Shown here one piece after another: positions 40,501 through 49,550 of a stretch of 64,000 nt of DNA. The notes under the pieces are model-generated. The model was not told the DNA's origin. It saw nothing but the letters and a program-made list of their open reading frames with translations, and ran no database searches. Positions within the stretch are counted from its first letter, which is position 1, and each line of letters begins with the position of its first letter. The stretch comes from an uncultured Oscillospiraceae bacterium. GTDB taxonomy: Bacteria; Bacillota; Clostridia; Oscillospirales; Oscillospiraceae. The position numbers and the translations under genes were made by a program. The DNA lies in contig CAKTIM010000007.1 in the NCBI GenBank assembly GCA_934565795.1, positions 51,077-115,076 of the forward strand. Direction: 5' to 3'.

Positions 40501-41366
40501 TATCTCACATCCTCCGGCATTTCCAGGGTGAATTTGCCCAGCTTGCCGCTGCGGAATTCATCCATCAGCACCTTTGCCATCCGCTCGGTATGCACCTCGC
40601 CGCCGCGCAGCAGCAGGCCGCGCTTTCGGCCCGCCATCTCCAGCAGCTCGTAGCCGGGGGTTCCCGACTCTGCCTCCACCCTGTAGCGGTCGGCCAGAAC
40701 CTGGGGATAGTATTTCAGCAGCAGCTCCATCAGGCGGCAGGAAAGCTCCTCGATGTCGATGACCCCCTCCTTCACCGCGCCGGTGTAGGCCAGCATCATG
40801 CCCACCTGGGGGTCATCAAATTTGGGCCAGAGGATGCCCGGCGTATCCAGCAGCTGAAGGCCGGAATCCACTGTGACCCACTGCTTGCCCCGGGTGACGC
40901 CGGGGCGGTTTTCCGCCTTGGCGCCCTTGCGGCCGGAAATCTGATTGATCAGGGTGGATTTGCCCACATTGGGGATCCCCACTACCATCACCCGCAGGGG
41001 GCGATTCATGCCCCGGGCAGCATCCCGCTCCAGCTTCTCGGCGCAGGCTGCCCGGGCCGCCGGGGTGAAGTCGCCGACTCCCTGGCGGCTTTTGCAGTCG
41101 GTGGCCAGCACGGCCATGCCCAGGCTCTTAAAATAGTCCCGCCATCTCCTTGTGGCAGCGGGATCCGCCAGATCCATTCGGTTGAGAACGATCATCCGGG
41201 GCTTTGCGCCGCAGATGGAATCGATATCCGGGTTCCGGCTGGAAATGGGAATACGGGCATCCACGATCTCGCACACCGCGTCCACCTGCTTCAGGTCTGC
41301 CTCGATCTGGCGGCGGGTTTTGGTCATGTGGCCGGGATACCACTGGATGTTCATATTGTCCGTCAT
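40500..41366 (-). CDS. rbgA: Ribosome-biogenesis GTPase RbgA/YlqF
   Basis: 288 residues with circularly permuted GTPase motifs: G4 VLNRMDLAD comes before G1 VVGIPNVGKSTLINQISGRKGA and G3 LLDTPGILWPK. The start IQWYPGHMTKTRRQIEADLKQVDAVCEIVDARIPISSRNP is diagnostic. It matures the 50S subunit late in assembly. It overlaps lepB upstream by four bases and rnhB downstream, in the standard rplS-lepB-rbgA-rnhB order. Confidence 0.95.
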   Translation of the reverse strand: MTDNMNIQWYPGHMTKTRRQIEADLKQVDAVCEIVDARIPISSRNPDIDSICGAKPRMIVLNRMDLADPAATRRWRDYFKSLGMAVLATDCKSRQGVGDFTPAARAACAEKLERDAARGMNRPLRVMVVGIPNVGKSTLINQISGRKGAKAENRPGVTRGKQWVTVDSGLQLLDTPGILWPKFDDPQVGMMLAYTGAVKEGVIDIEELSCRLMELLLKYYPQVLADRYRVEAESGTPGYELLEMAGRKRGLLLRGGEVHTERMAKVLMDEFRSGKLGKFTLEMPEDVR

Positions 41367-42010
41367 GTCACTGCTCCGACGCGGCCAAAGTCTCGCTGCT
41401 GGCTGCTGTTCATCCCCGTGCCGGGGAACATCAGGAAGATCACCTTGCCCAGCAGCTCCCGCTTATCCACCTGGCCGATCTGGATGGAGCGGCTATCCTT
41501 GGAATTGTTGCGGTTATCGCCCATGACGAACACATTGCCCGGCTCAACCACCTGGGGGAAGGCGCCGCCCTCCTTCAGCGTGGTCAAAGTCTTGGTATAC
41601 GGCTCGTCCAGCGCGACGCCGTCCACATAGACGATCCCCTGCTCAAAGTCAATATCCACGGTCTGCCCCTCGGTGGCAATGATCCGCTTGACGATGGGCT
41701 TGCCATGGTCATAGGCCTGCTTGCTGATTACAACAATGTCGCCGTAGGCCGGCTCCTTATAGAACATATTGCCGACCAGCAGCATATAGTCGCCGTTAAA
41801 CAGGGTGCTTTCCATGGAGGGGCCTTCCACCACAATGATGCGGAAGAACAGCATCAGCACCGCCATGAGGGCCACCAGCATAAACAGCAGGTCATGCAGG
41901 TACAGCGCCACATTCTGCTGCCAGGTATACTTTTCCTTTTTCTTGGCCTCCGCCTTCTCGGCGCGCTTGGCCTTATCCAGATTACCTGTCAATTTATGAA
42001 ACACATTCAT
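41363..42010 (-). CDS. lepB: Type I signal peptidase
   Basis: 215 residues. A basic cytoplasmic lead (KAKRAEKAEAKKKEKYTW) precedes one membrane anchor (LHDLLFMLVALMAVLMLFF). Catalytic Ser65 lies in VEGPSMESTLFNGD and Lys108 in IVKRIIATEGQTV, followed by VMGDNRNNSKDSR. It removes signal peptides from exported proteins at the outer face of the membrane. ATG 42010 follows AAAGGAC; a TTG at 42031 is in frame. It lies after rplS, with a partial 161-bp-family end in the gap. Confidence 0.94.
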   Translation of the reverse strand: MNVFHKLTGNLDKAKRAEKAEAKKKEKYTWQQNVALYLHDLLFMLVALMAVLMLFFRIIVVEGPSMESTLFNGDYMLLVGNMFYKEPAYGDIVVISKQAYDHGKPIVKRIIATEGQTVDIDFEQGIVYVDGVALDEPYTKTLTTLKEGGAFPQVVEPGNVFVMGDNRNNSKDSRSIQIGQVDKRELLGKVIFLMFPGTGMNSSQQRDFGRVGAVT

Positions 42011-42057
42011 AGAAGTCCACGTCCTTTTCAAATGGATTTTTTCTTATCATTATCCGG

Positions 42058-42135
42058 GAAGCTCTGAATCAATTCTCGGCAGCCGGGCGGCGGGTCGCTG
42101 CCCCATGCTGCCGGGTTTTGCCGATCCGCTTCAAA
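42058..42135. repeat. Fragment related to the 161-bp element (one end only)
   Basis: GGGAAGCTCTGAATCAATTC matches the left end of the 161-bp family for about 15 bases, followed by a GC-rich stem (GGCAGCCGGGCGG / CCATGCTGCCGGG region). No right end was found, so it is a decayed or recombined remnant between lepB and rplS. Confidence 0.5.
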
Positions 42136-42183
42136 ATCCCTTTCACTATATCACATTCTGTCAGGAAATTCCAGACAAAATAT

Positions 42184-42216
42184 AAAAAGAGAGGGACACA
42201 GCCCTCTCTTTTTACA
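42184..42216 (-). terminator. Terminator of rplS
   Basis: AAAAAGAGAGGG pairs with (G)CCCTCTCTTTTT around five bases; U-rich on the minus strand. Confidence 0.85.
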
Positions 42217-42226
42217 CAGATCGGAA

Positions 42227-42568
42227 TTAAACGTTCTCCTTGATCTTGGCAGCCTTGCCGAAGCGACCACGCAGGTAGTACAGCTTTGCACGGCGAACCT
42301 TGCCCTTGCGGACAGTCTCGATCATTGCAACATTGGGAGAATGCAGGGGGAAAACCTTCTCGCAGCCCACACCGTAGGAGATGCGGCGGACGGTAACGGT
42401 CTCGCCGATGCCGCCGTGCTTCCGGGCAATGACAGTACCCTCGAAAACCTGGATACGCTCACGAGAACCTTCCTTGATGCGAACGTGCACACGAACGGTG
42501 TCGCCCACCCGGACTTCGGGCAGCTCTTCCTTCATGTACTGGCTGTTCAGAGCCTTAACAAGATCCAT
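42227..42568 (-). CDS. rplS: 50S ribosomal protein L19
   Basis: 113 residues matching L19: [58 protein letters not shown] and [18 protein letters not shown]. It sits at the interface of the 30S and 50S subunits. ATG 42568 follows AAGGAGGAC; a longer frame from 42628 is leader. A strong terminator follows, but lepB-rbgA continue in the same order, as in many Bacillota. Confidence 0.97.
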   Translation of the reverse strand: MDLVKALNSQYMKEELPEVRVGDTVRVHVRIKEGSRERIQVFEGTVIARKHGGIGETVTVRRISYGVGCEKVFPLHSPNVAMIETVRKGKVRRAKLYYLRGRFGKAAKIKENV

Positions 42569-42687
42569 TTCTTTGTCCTCCTTAAATATTAGGCGTTCAT
42601 GCTCACGTTCACGCGGCAGAGGACTCACCTTGATTTCAGACCGATTTATTTTAGCACAGGTTTTTTAGAAAAGCAAGCACTTTTTTC

Positions 42688-43647
42688 TCATTTTCGCACT
42701 CTCTTTATCAGCTGATAGGCAAAGCGGTAGGGATAGTACAGTCCGTGGGTTAGGATGAACAGCCATAGGTTGCCGCGTTTTGTGGCGGGGATGTAGCTGT
42801 CCTTGGCGGCCTTCACCTTGCAAAGCAGCTCCTTTTCCAGGCTGCGGTATTTGCTGCCTGGGCAGGCGGCCAGCAGCTCCAGCATGTTCATCCAGGCCTT
42901 CAGGCGCATATTCTCCGCCGCGCCCAGCAGGGCCGGGAAATCCTGCTGGATGGTCTCGTATTTCATATCGGCCACCCGGAAGATATCGAAATACTTTTCC
43001 GAAAAGGCGGCTCTCGACGCGCCGGTGGGGACGATGTTATAGCGGTAGACCACCTGATCCAGCCCTACAAAGCGGGGCTGCTTGCACAGGAGCCGGAAGA
43101 GGAACAGGCTATCCTCGTTGATGCGGATTCCCTGCTGGAACCGGGTGTCGCCGATGATGGTGCGGCGGTAAAGCTTCGCCCAGGCGGAGTAGGTCAGGGG
43201 GTGATCCCCCAGGGAGTTGGTCAGCCCCTCCTCCCCGTTCCAGACAAGGCGGCTCTGGGGGCCGGGCCAGGGGAACGTATCCTCGGTGGACTTTCCGGCG
43301 GCGATATCCCCCTGGGTCTCCAGCAGCGCATTCAGCAGCGCCGTCATGCAGCCGGGCATCAGCTCATCGTCGGCATCCAGGAACATCACATACTCGCCCC
43401 GGGCGCGTTCGATTCCTGCGTTTCTGGCGGCGGAAACGCCGGCGTTTTGCTGGTGATGGGGCTTGACGCGTCCATCTGCTGCGGCCAGCTCGTCGCACAG
43501 CGCGCCGGAGCCGTCGGTGCTGCCGTCGTCGATCAGCAGCAGCTCCCAGTTCTGATGCTCCTGACGCTGCACGGAGGCCACACAGGCGGGCAGATATTTT
43601 TTCGCGTTATAAGCCGGGACGATCACGCTGATGAATGGAGCTTCCAT
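42688..43647 (-). CDS. Family 2 glycosyltransferase
   Basis: 319 residues. A GT-A domain (about 1-220) has PFISVIVPAYNAKKYLPACVASV, LLIDDGSTDGSGALCDEL, NAGVSAARNAGIERARGEYVMFLDADDEL (DxD-type metal site) and EDSLFLFRLL. A helical C-terminus follows. It transfers a sugar from a nucleotide donor, probably to a surface polysaccharide. ATG 43647 has AGGTGG eight bases upstream. The gene stands alone, so donor and acceptor cannot be predicted. Confidence 0.93.
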   Translation of the reverse strand: MEAPFISVIVPAYNAKKYLPACVASVQRQEHQNWELLLIDDGSTDGSGALCDELAAADGRVKPHHQQNAGVSAARNAGIERARGEYVMFLDADDELMPGCMTALLNALLETQGDIAAGKSTEDTFPWPGPQSRLVWNGEEGLTNSLGDHPLTYSAWAKLYRRTIIGDTRFQQGIRINEDSLFLFRLLCKQPRFVGLDQVVYRYNIVPTGASRAAFSEKYFDIFRVADMKYETIQQDFPALLGAAENMRLKAWMNMLELLAACPGSKYRSLEKELLCKVKAAKDSYIPATKRGNLWLFILTHGLYYPYRFAYQLIKRVRK

Positions 43648-43743
43648 AGACGGCACCACCTTCTCTTTATAATCATATCACGATTATACCGCAAAAAAGG
43701 CAGAAGCGCAACTGGATTCTGAAAGGCCGCCGACCCTATTTGA

Positions 43744-44517
43744 TTACGAGCCGGCGGAGCAATAGTGCCTTATCCCCTGCCGCCAAACGGCATAGCAGGG
43801 AAGCAGAAACCACAGCGACGCGAGGGGAAGCAGGCCATAAATCCAGCCGCCCCGCCCCGTCAGATAGCGCAGGGGCCAGGTCTGCACCATGGCCATGGGG
43901 ATAACGCAGGTGGTGAAAAAGAGGATGCCCCGGCCATAAATGTCAAAGGGAAACTGGCTGTAGGTGCGGATGCCATGGGTGAAGATATTGAAAAGCTCAA
44001 GCCCCTCATAGGTGTAAAAGCACAGCGACGCGTACAGCAGGAACGCGCCAAAGAACAGCAGGCTGCCGCACAGGATCATACTCAGCAGCACCAGAACCCT
44101 TGCGGCGTTCCATGAGATGGCCACCGCACGGACACCGTAGAAAATAACCAGAAAGCTCAGCAGCGTATCCGGCAGCGCGTCCAGACGGATGTCCTGACAG
44201 ACTGTCTGGAAAATCAGCCCCCTAGGGCGCACCATCAGGCGGTCAAAGCTGCCCTGGCGGACAATGTGGTCAAAGCGGTCAAAGCCACGGGCGAAGCATT
44301 CAGCCAAGGAAAATGCCGTTTTCACCACGCCGAAGCCCAGCAGCACCTCACCGGCGCTATACCCTGCGATGCCGCCAAAGCGCCACAGCATGACCTGAAT
44401 AGCCAAGAGGCTATTGACCGTAAGCAGAATGCGCCCGATGCAGCGCAGGAAAAACGCGCCGGGATAGGCCATCTCACTTTTCAGGTGAATGGCAAAGAAT
44501 TTTAAGTACAGCTTCAT
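43744..44517 (-). CDS. ABC-2 type transporter permease (second of pair)
   Basis: 257 residues with six membrane helices. Features of the ABC-2/DUF990-like permeases include KLYLKFFAIHLKSEMAYPGAFFLRCIGRI, a cytosolic loop GFDRFDHIVRQGSFDRLMVRPRG (the coupling-helix region contacting the ATPase), and WPLRYLTGRGGW near the end. ATG 44517 follows GGAGGGTG. It forms an exporter with the other permease and ATPase upstream. Confidence 0.87.
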   Translation of the reverse strand: MKLYLKFFAIHLKSEMAYPGAFFLRCIGRILLTVNSLLAIQVMLWRFGGIAGYSAGEVLLGFGVVKTAFSLAECFARGFDRFDHIVRQGSFDRLMVRPRGLIFQTVCQDIRLDALPDTLLSFLVIFYGVRAVAISWNAARVLVLLSMILCGSLLFFGAFLLYASLCFYTYEGLELFNIFTHGIRTYSQFPFDIYGRGILFFTTCVIPMAMVQTWPLRYLTGRGGWIYGLLPLASLWFLLPCYAVWRQGIRHYCSAGS

Positions 44518-44521
44518 TCTC

Positions 44522-45325
44522 TCACCCTCCTGCAATGACGACTTTGCGCAGCCCCCGCCTCAGCAGGCAGCCGCCAAGCCCGGTAATGCACAGGCACCAG
44601 AAAAGCTGCAAGCCAACGGCGGAAACACACGCCATTCCCGCAATATCCCCGCCGAAGATCCGCAGGGGGACATTTTGCAGGGAGCCGAAGGGGCTGTTTT
44701 CCGCAATGCGGCGCAGAGCTGGGGGAAAGAAGGGAAGCGGAAGCAGATCCCCGGAAAAAGCCTCGGTCAGCGCCACAAGAAAGACGGTGATCGCCCGGTA
44801 ATCCGTCAGGAAAAAGGCCGCGCCGTAGCACACCAATTCGATTGCCACGCACAGCCAGAGGGTGAGCAGCAGCGAAAGCAGGAACATGCCAAAGGCGGAA
44901 GCGGGAACAGTCAGCCGCAGGCCGTAGGGCGCAGGAAGCAGGCTCCCCACCAGCAGCACCGGGGCACAGCGAAGCGCGGCCCGGCTCAGGCGGCTGCCGA
45001 AGCTGCGGGCGCTCCACATGGCATAGAGATTTGAGGGGCGAATCAGCTCATAGGCCACCGCGCCGGACTGAATGGACTGGAACAGCTCAAAATCCCACCC
45101 CGTCACGATCCAGATGCTCAGCGTCGCCTGCTGAATCCACACATAATTGCTCAGCGCCTGCATGGACATGGGAAGCCTCTCCGGCGCGTATCGGTAAAAG
45201 GCCCGGAACATGAGGATCTCCATAAGCCCCCAGAACAGCTGGGTGCATATCCCCGCCCAGGCCGCCACCCGGTATTGCAGGCCGGAGGTGAAGCGGATGC
45301 GGAAGAAGGAAAAATACTGCTTCAT
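44522..45325 (-). CDS. ABC-2 type transporter permease (first of pair)
   Basis: 267 residues with six membrane helices: MKQYFSFFRIRFTSGLQYRVAAWAGICTQLFWGLMEILMF, a coupling loop DFELFQSIQSGAVAYELIRPSN, and PLPFFPPALRRIAENSPFGSLQNVP. It resembles its partner in layout, as expected for a heterodimer. ATG 45325 follows GAGAGGTG. The stop lies four bases ahead of the second permease start. The transported compound is unknown. Confidence 0.87.
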   Translation of the reverse strand: MKQYFSFFRIRFTSGLQYRVAAWAGICTQLFWGLMEILMFRAFYRYAPERLPMSMQALSNYVWIQQATLSIWIVTGWDFELFQSIQSGAVAYELIRPSNLYAMWSARSFGSRLSRAALRCAPVLLVGSLLPAPYGLRLTVPASAFGMFLLSLLLTLWLCVAIELVCYGAAFFLTDYRAITVFLVALTEAFSGDLLPLPFFPPALRRIAENSPFGSLQNVPLRIFGGDIAGMACVSAVGLQLFWCLCITGLGGCLLRRGLRKVVIAGG

Positions 45326-45335
45326 ACCGCACCTC

Positions 45336-46133
45336 TCAGATTCCGAACCGGCGGTAGAGATCCGCAACGGATTCCTCGGTGGACAGGTTCTCCCCAGCCA
45401 TGGCGCGGATCTCCTCGATGGAGCCGTCCAGCAGGAGCTGGCCCTTGCCGATCAGCAGGACGCGGTGACAGAGGGCGTCGATATCCTGCATATCGTGGGT
45501 CGTAAGGATCACGGTGATTTTTCTTTCGCGGTTTTCGCTCTGGATAAACTCCCGCACCTTCAGCTTGGACACGGCGTCCAGGCCGATGGTCGGCTCGTCC
45601 AGGAATAGGATCTCCGGGCTGTGCAGCAGGGAGGCCGCGATCTCGCAGCGCATCCGCTGCCCGAGGGAGAGCAGGCGCACCGGCGCATTGAGGAAGGATT
45701 GCAAATCCAGCTGCTCCGTCAGGCGGCGCAGATTGCTCTGGAATTCTCCCCTTTCCACCCGGTAAATATCCCGCAGCAGCTGGAAGGATTCGATCACCGG
45801 AACATCCCACCACAGCTGACTGCGCTGCCCAAAGACAACGCCCAGCTTCGAGACGTACTTCTTCCGATCCTCCCAGGGCACCATGCCGTTTACGGTGCAT
45901 TCTCCGCTGTCCGGCCGCAGAATGCCGGAGAGGATTTTGATGGTGGTGCTCTTCCCTGCCCCGTTGGGGCCGATGTAGCCGACGATCTGGCCATCCGGGA
46001 TGGTAAAGCTCATCTCTTTCAGCGCGTGAATTTCCGTGTAGTCCCTGGTAAACAGGGCCTTCACCGCGCTGCCGATGCCCGCCTCCCGCTTGCGAATGCG
46101 GTAGGTCTTGCTGATTCCTTTCATTTCGATCAT
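45336..46133 (-). CDS. ABC-2 exporter ATP-binding protein
   Basis: 265 residues: Walker A GYIGPNGAGKSTTIKILSGILRPDSGE, Q-loop FGQRSQLWWDVPVIESFQLL, signature LSLGQRMRCEIAASLLHSPEILFLDEPTIGLD and H-loop LTTHDMQDI. The signature is the LSLGQR form common in ABC-2 ATPases such as CcmA/NatA types. It opens the ATPase-permease-permease operon on the minus strand and probably exports a polysaccharide, lipid or drug. Confidence 0.93.
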   Translation of the reverse strand: MIEMKGISKTYRIRKREAGIGSAVKALFTRDYTEIHALKEMSFTIPDGQIVGYIGPNGAGKSTTIKILSGILRPDSGECTVNGMVPWEDRKKYVSKLGVVFGQRSQLWWDVPVIESFQLLRDIYRVERGEFQSNLRRLTEQLDLQSFLNAPVRLLSLGQRMRCEIAASLLHSPEILFLDEPTIGLDAVSKLKVREFIQSENRERKITVILTTHDMQDIDALCHRVLLIGKGQLLLDGSIEEIRAMAGENLSTEESVADLYRRFGI

Positions 46134-46388
46134 TTTGTTTTCTTCCTTTTTACATCTCCACAGCGTTCAGGCCAGAGGATGACATTGGGAACCATCTTGG
46201 TCTTAAAGGCACATTGGGAGATACTCTGCCGGAAAAAAGCCGCCCGGTGGTCACGAGCCATTCCGGGCGGCAGGCAAAATACCCTCTTTTCGCAGGAAAA
46301 GGAAGATTATTTTACCATGCTATTCAGGAAAAATCAATATAAACGCCGACATTTATCCGATCTTTATTGGAAATCCCGCGCGGATCAA

Positions 46389-47186
46389 TCACAAGGTAAG
46401 CTTCGCGGTGATGATGTTATTCATCGGCAGCTCCCGGAAGCCCAGCTTTTCATACAGGTGGTTTGCAGGGGCATTGTCCGTATCGACGGTCAGTACCAGG
46501 CGGCTATCCCTGTTGACAAAGATTGCCTTTTTCAGCAGCAGCGCGCCAATTCCACGGTTGCGGTATTCCGGCAGGACGCGGATGTCCATAATTTCATTCG
46601 TGTCCGTTCCCCTGCTCAAATCAATATAGCCGACAAGCCGGTCGTCTCTTACGCAAAGGAAAATATGGAAATCGTCCTTCTTTTCCAGAACTCTTTCGCC
46701 ATCCCAGTAGCCCTCTTTGCTGTGAATTCTGAGATATTCATCCTTGTACCGATCATCATAGCAAACGATTTCGCAGGTATCCTCTTTGGGAGCGCCTTTG
46801 TACTCCATATACCGCTGCTCTTCATAGAAAAAGGCGTTTTTCCTGGACAGCCAGGCTCTTAAAATCGGATTTTTCGGATTAAAAACGAACCACATCTCAT
46901 ATCCGGGATATTCCTTCGATAAGAACGCCAGCAGCTCCTCATATGCCCGTTCCTCCCGTGTATACAGGAAGAGCGTTTCGATATATCTTTCCTCGTCAAG
47001 AACCATGAGGCAGAATACGCCCGTCAGGCTTTCCCCCTCATAGACGCCAAGCAGCAGATTGCCGTCTTTTTGCGAAACGGACATGATTCTTTCTTTATCG
47101 CAGAAAGGCGTTGAAAAGGATGCGTCACCAATCAGTTCACTCATCCACGCGAGGCATTCTGAGATATCATTTGGTCTTTTAATCAT
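46389..47186 (-). CDS. GNAT acetyltransferase with N-terminal extension
   Basis: 265 residues. The C-terminal half (about 130-265) is a GNAT domain with LCVRDDRLVGYIDLSRG, EIMDIRVLPEYRNRGIGALLLKKAIFVN (acetyl-CoA loop RNRGIG) and NAPANHLYEKLGFRE. The first half (GNLLLGVYEGESLTGVFCLMVL, SKEYPGYEMWFVFNPKNPILRAWL) looks like a degenerate second GNAT unit, giving a two-domain layout. The substrate is unknown. AT-rich relative to neighbours, next to another GNAT in the same orientation. Confidence 0.85.
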   Translation of the reverse strand: MIKRPNDISECLAWMSELIGDASFSTPFCDKERIMSVSQKDGNLLLGVYEGESLTGVFCLMVLDEERYIETLFLYTREERAYEELLAFLSKEYPGYEMWFVFNPKNPILRAWLSRKNAFFYEEQRYMEYKGAPKEDTCEIVCYDDRYKDEYLRIHSKEGYWDGERVLEKKDDFHIFLCVRDDRLVGYIDLSRGTDTNEIMDIRVLPEYRNRGIGALLLKKAIFVNRDSRLVLTVDTDNAPANHLYEKLGFRELPMNNIITAKLTL

Positions 47187-47204
47187 TTTCCAGTCCTCAA
47201 TATG

Positions 47205-47663
47205 CTAAGGAAGCTCTGAATTTGGGCAGTCCAGCCATTGTATAAACGCTGTTTTATCAGAGCAATTGTACCCCGCGTGTTCATAAAATCTTATGGTTGA
47301 CTCTTTTTTTGACCCTGTGAGCAGCATCATTTTATAGCAGCCTGCCTTTTCCGCAATTTCCTTGGCATATGCCAGGCACTGCGTTGCGTATCCTCTGCCG
47401 CGATACTCCCGGTGGGTGACCACATTCTCTATAAACGCATAGGGTCTTACATTCCTCGTCAGATTGGGAATCACGACACATACGCAGGAGGACACGAGCT
47501 TTCCGTCTGCAACCTTTACAATAATGTGATGGTTCTTATCCTGAAGGATTGAATTCCAGGTCGTGTTTAGATGATCCGACATTTTCGGAATACAGGTTTC
47601 GTGCAAATGAAGATACAGCTCCAGCAAATCGTCCCGCTCGTTTTCATAAACTTCCCTGACCAC
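47205..47663 (-). CDS. GNAT acetyltransferase
   Basis: 152 residues: DLLELYLHLHETCIP, HHIIVKVADGKLVSSCVCVVIPN, PYAFIENVVTHREYRGRGYATQCLAYAKEIAEKAGCYKMMLLTG (acetyl-CoA loop YRGRGYATQ) and RFYEHAGYNCSDKTAFIQWL. The last codons (SEL-P and the stop) coincide with the AAGGAAGCTCTGAA sequence found at the left end of the 161-bp family, so an old insertion or deletion may have shaped the C-terminus. It lies 18 bases upstream of the longer GNAT. Confidence 0.88.
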   Translation of the reverse strand: MVREVYENERDDLLELYLHLHETCIPKMSDHLNTTWNSILQDKNHHIIVKVADGKLVSSCVCVVIPNLTRNVRPYAFIENVVTHREYRGRGYATQCLAYAKEIAEKAGCYKMMLLTGSKKESTIRFYEHAGYNCSDKTAFIQWLDCPNSELP

Positions 47664-47756
47664 CGTGTACCTCCATATCTCTTTTACAGTTTCCCTTTCA
47701 TGCCGTCAATCAACAGGCAGCCGCTTTTCAGCGCCCGTTTGCCCATCCCGTACAAA

Positions 47757-49385
47757 TCAATCCGGCGTCTCCAGCGGCTGGCCGTCCACCTGCACGTCGT
47801 CGCAGGATTCGGACGCATAGAACACCCATACATCCTCGCCCTCTTCACCGATGTCGTGGACATCACACTGCTCCACCCGGACAATGTCGCAGGAATGGAA
47901 CCAGGCAGCGCCCCAGCTGCATTCGTAGATTTCGCAGCCGGTCACGTTGAGGCGGACGCAGTAGGTAGCGTCGACGCCAAGGGTGCCGCAGCCATAGAGC
48001 TTGCAGCCCTCCACCGAGGCATCGCTGACGCTCTCCAGCCGGACGACGCCGCCGGTGCAGGTGCCCGGCTCGATGGTATGGCCCACCTTGATATTGCGCA
48101 CCGTCAGGCCGGTGAGATTGTAAAAGCTCAGCACATTGGCGTAGCGCGGCTCCGTCACGATGGAAACCGCGTCCGGGCCTTCCGCCTCGATGGTCAGGTT
48201 ATCCGCGCCCTCGATCACCAGCTCGTAGCCGTCGAACACCTGCTCCCAGCGGAAGTAGAGGCCGCCGCGGCCGCCATAGGTGGCGGACTTGACCAGATCA
48301 TACTCTCCCGGCTCTAAGTAGATGGTAACGTCGCTGCCCAGCGCCGCCAGGAATTCATCCACCGTGGAAACATGAATTTTGCCGTCCTCCCCGGCGCTCA
48401 CCTCCGGCAGCTCCGGCCCGCCCTGAGGCTGCCAGGTGACGGCGCGCATCTTCATGGAGTCCAGGTCTGCGGCGCTGAGCGGATCGCCCTGGGCTGACAC
48501 GGCGGGGATACTGCCCTGCGCCCATCCCGCGCCGTTGTTAAAGCGGCAGCTCTCCACCGTGACCGGGGTGCCGTTCGCGGTAAAGATGGCCTCGGCCTCG
48601 TTATTGTGGACATCCAAACCGCCCAGGTAGACGCCGGGGCAATCGACGGCGAAGAGCGTGCTGAACATATCGCCGCGATTATTGTAGATTTCGGAATTGA
48701 TGATCGCCACATCCTGAGAGCTGTGGATGGCAAAGCCCTCCAGGACGATCTCGCAATCGTAGAATTTGCTGTTTTCAAAAAGGACGTTTTCGCTCTGGCT
48801 GACCTCGACACAGCCGTAGCTGCATTCGTAAACATCGCAGCCATCCACATGGACGTTCCGGCAGGCATTCAGGCTGATGCCCAGGATGCCGCATCCATAG
48901 AGGCGGGAGCCGCTGATCTCTACGTCCTCGCAGTCCTCCAGGTACAGCACGCCGCCGCTGCAGGCGCCCTGCTCCCTGGTATGGCCCACCACCAGATTGG
49001 TCAATTGCAGGCCCTTCACATTGTCGAAGCGCAGCACGTTGGCGTAGCGCGGCTCGGTGGAGATGGTCACGGCCATGGGATCTGCGCCCACAATGGAGAG
49101 GTTCTCCACATCGGTGATCACCAGCTCATAGCCGTCGTAGCCGCCCTCCCAGTGGTAATAGTCCCCGCCGCCCCTGGAGTAATTCAAGGCATCGGTCAGA
49201 TTGTATTCCCCGGCAGCCAGGACAATCTGCGTATTGGGCGCGATGGCATCCAGGAACTCATCCACGCGGAACACCTCAACGGTATTCAGCCCCTCCTCCT
49301 GAGCGGAGGCAGCGGTGCAAAGCCCCATCAGAAGCAGCAGCGCGCACAGCGCCAGCGCCGCCCTTCTCAGTGTTTTTTGAAGCAT
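47757..49385 (-). CDS. Secreted right-handed beta-helix protein with internal duplication
   Basis: 542 residues with a signal peptide (1-28, ending ASA). Two copies of the same module follow at about 35-214 and 338-514. Both carry VDEFL.A, an EY(N/D)L segment, the matching string TEPRYANVL, VGHT, G.(C/T)(S/T)GGV and LYGCG.LG(I/V), in the same order. The Cys- and Asn-rich short strands (CDVYECSYG, CEIYECSWG) fit pectate-lyase-like parallel beta-helix coils. Such proteins bind or cleave polysaccharides; no catalytic residues could be assigned. ATG 49385 follows AAAGGATGG. It has no anchor, so it is probably released. Confidence 0.85.
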   Translation of the reverse strand: MLQKTLRRAALALCALLLLMGLCTAASAQEEGLNTVEVFRVDEFLDAIAPNTQIVLAAGEYNLTDALNYSRGGGDYYHWEGGYDGYELVITDVENLSIVGADPMAVTISTEPRYANVLRFDNVKGLQLTNLVVGHTREQGACSGGVLYLEDCEDVEISGSRLYGCGILGISLNACRNVHVDGCDVYECSYGCVEVSQSENVLFENSKFYDCEIVLEGFAIHSSQDVAIINSEIYNNRGDMFSTLFAVDCPGVYLGGLDVHNNEAEAIFTANGTPVTVESCRFNNGAGWAQGSIPAVSAQGDPLSAADLDSMKMRAVTWQPQGGPELPEVSAGEDGKIHVSTVDEFLAALGSDVTIYLEPGEYDLVKSATYGGRGGLYFRWEQVFDGYELVIEGADNLTIEAEGPDAVSIVTEPRYANVLSFYNLTGLTVRNIKVGHTIEPGTCTGGVVRLESVSDASVEGCKLYGCGTLGVDATYCVRLNVTGCEIYECSWGAAWFHSCDIVRVEQCDVHDIGEEGEDVWVFYASESCDDVQVDGQPLETPD

Positions 49386-49550
49386 TTGATTTCCATCCTT
49401 TCCGTTTCGTTTTCTGGTTACACCATACCACATTGGGCATTTCCTGTCAACGAAAGTGGAAATTCTTAGGAGAATCTTAAAAAACAGGCCGCCGGCTCTG
49501 CTCAGTGTGCAAAGTCAGCGGCCTGATAAATGCCATCAAGGCGGCAGGGC

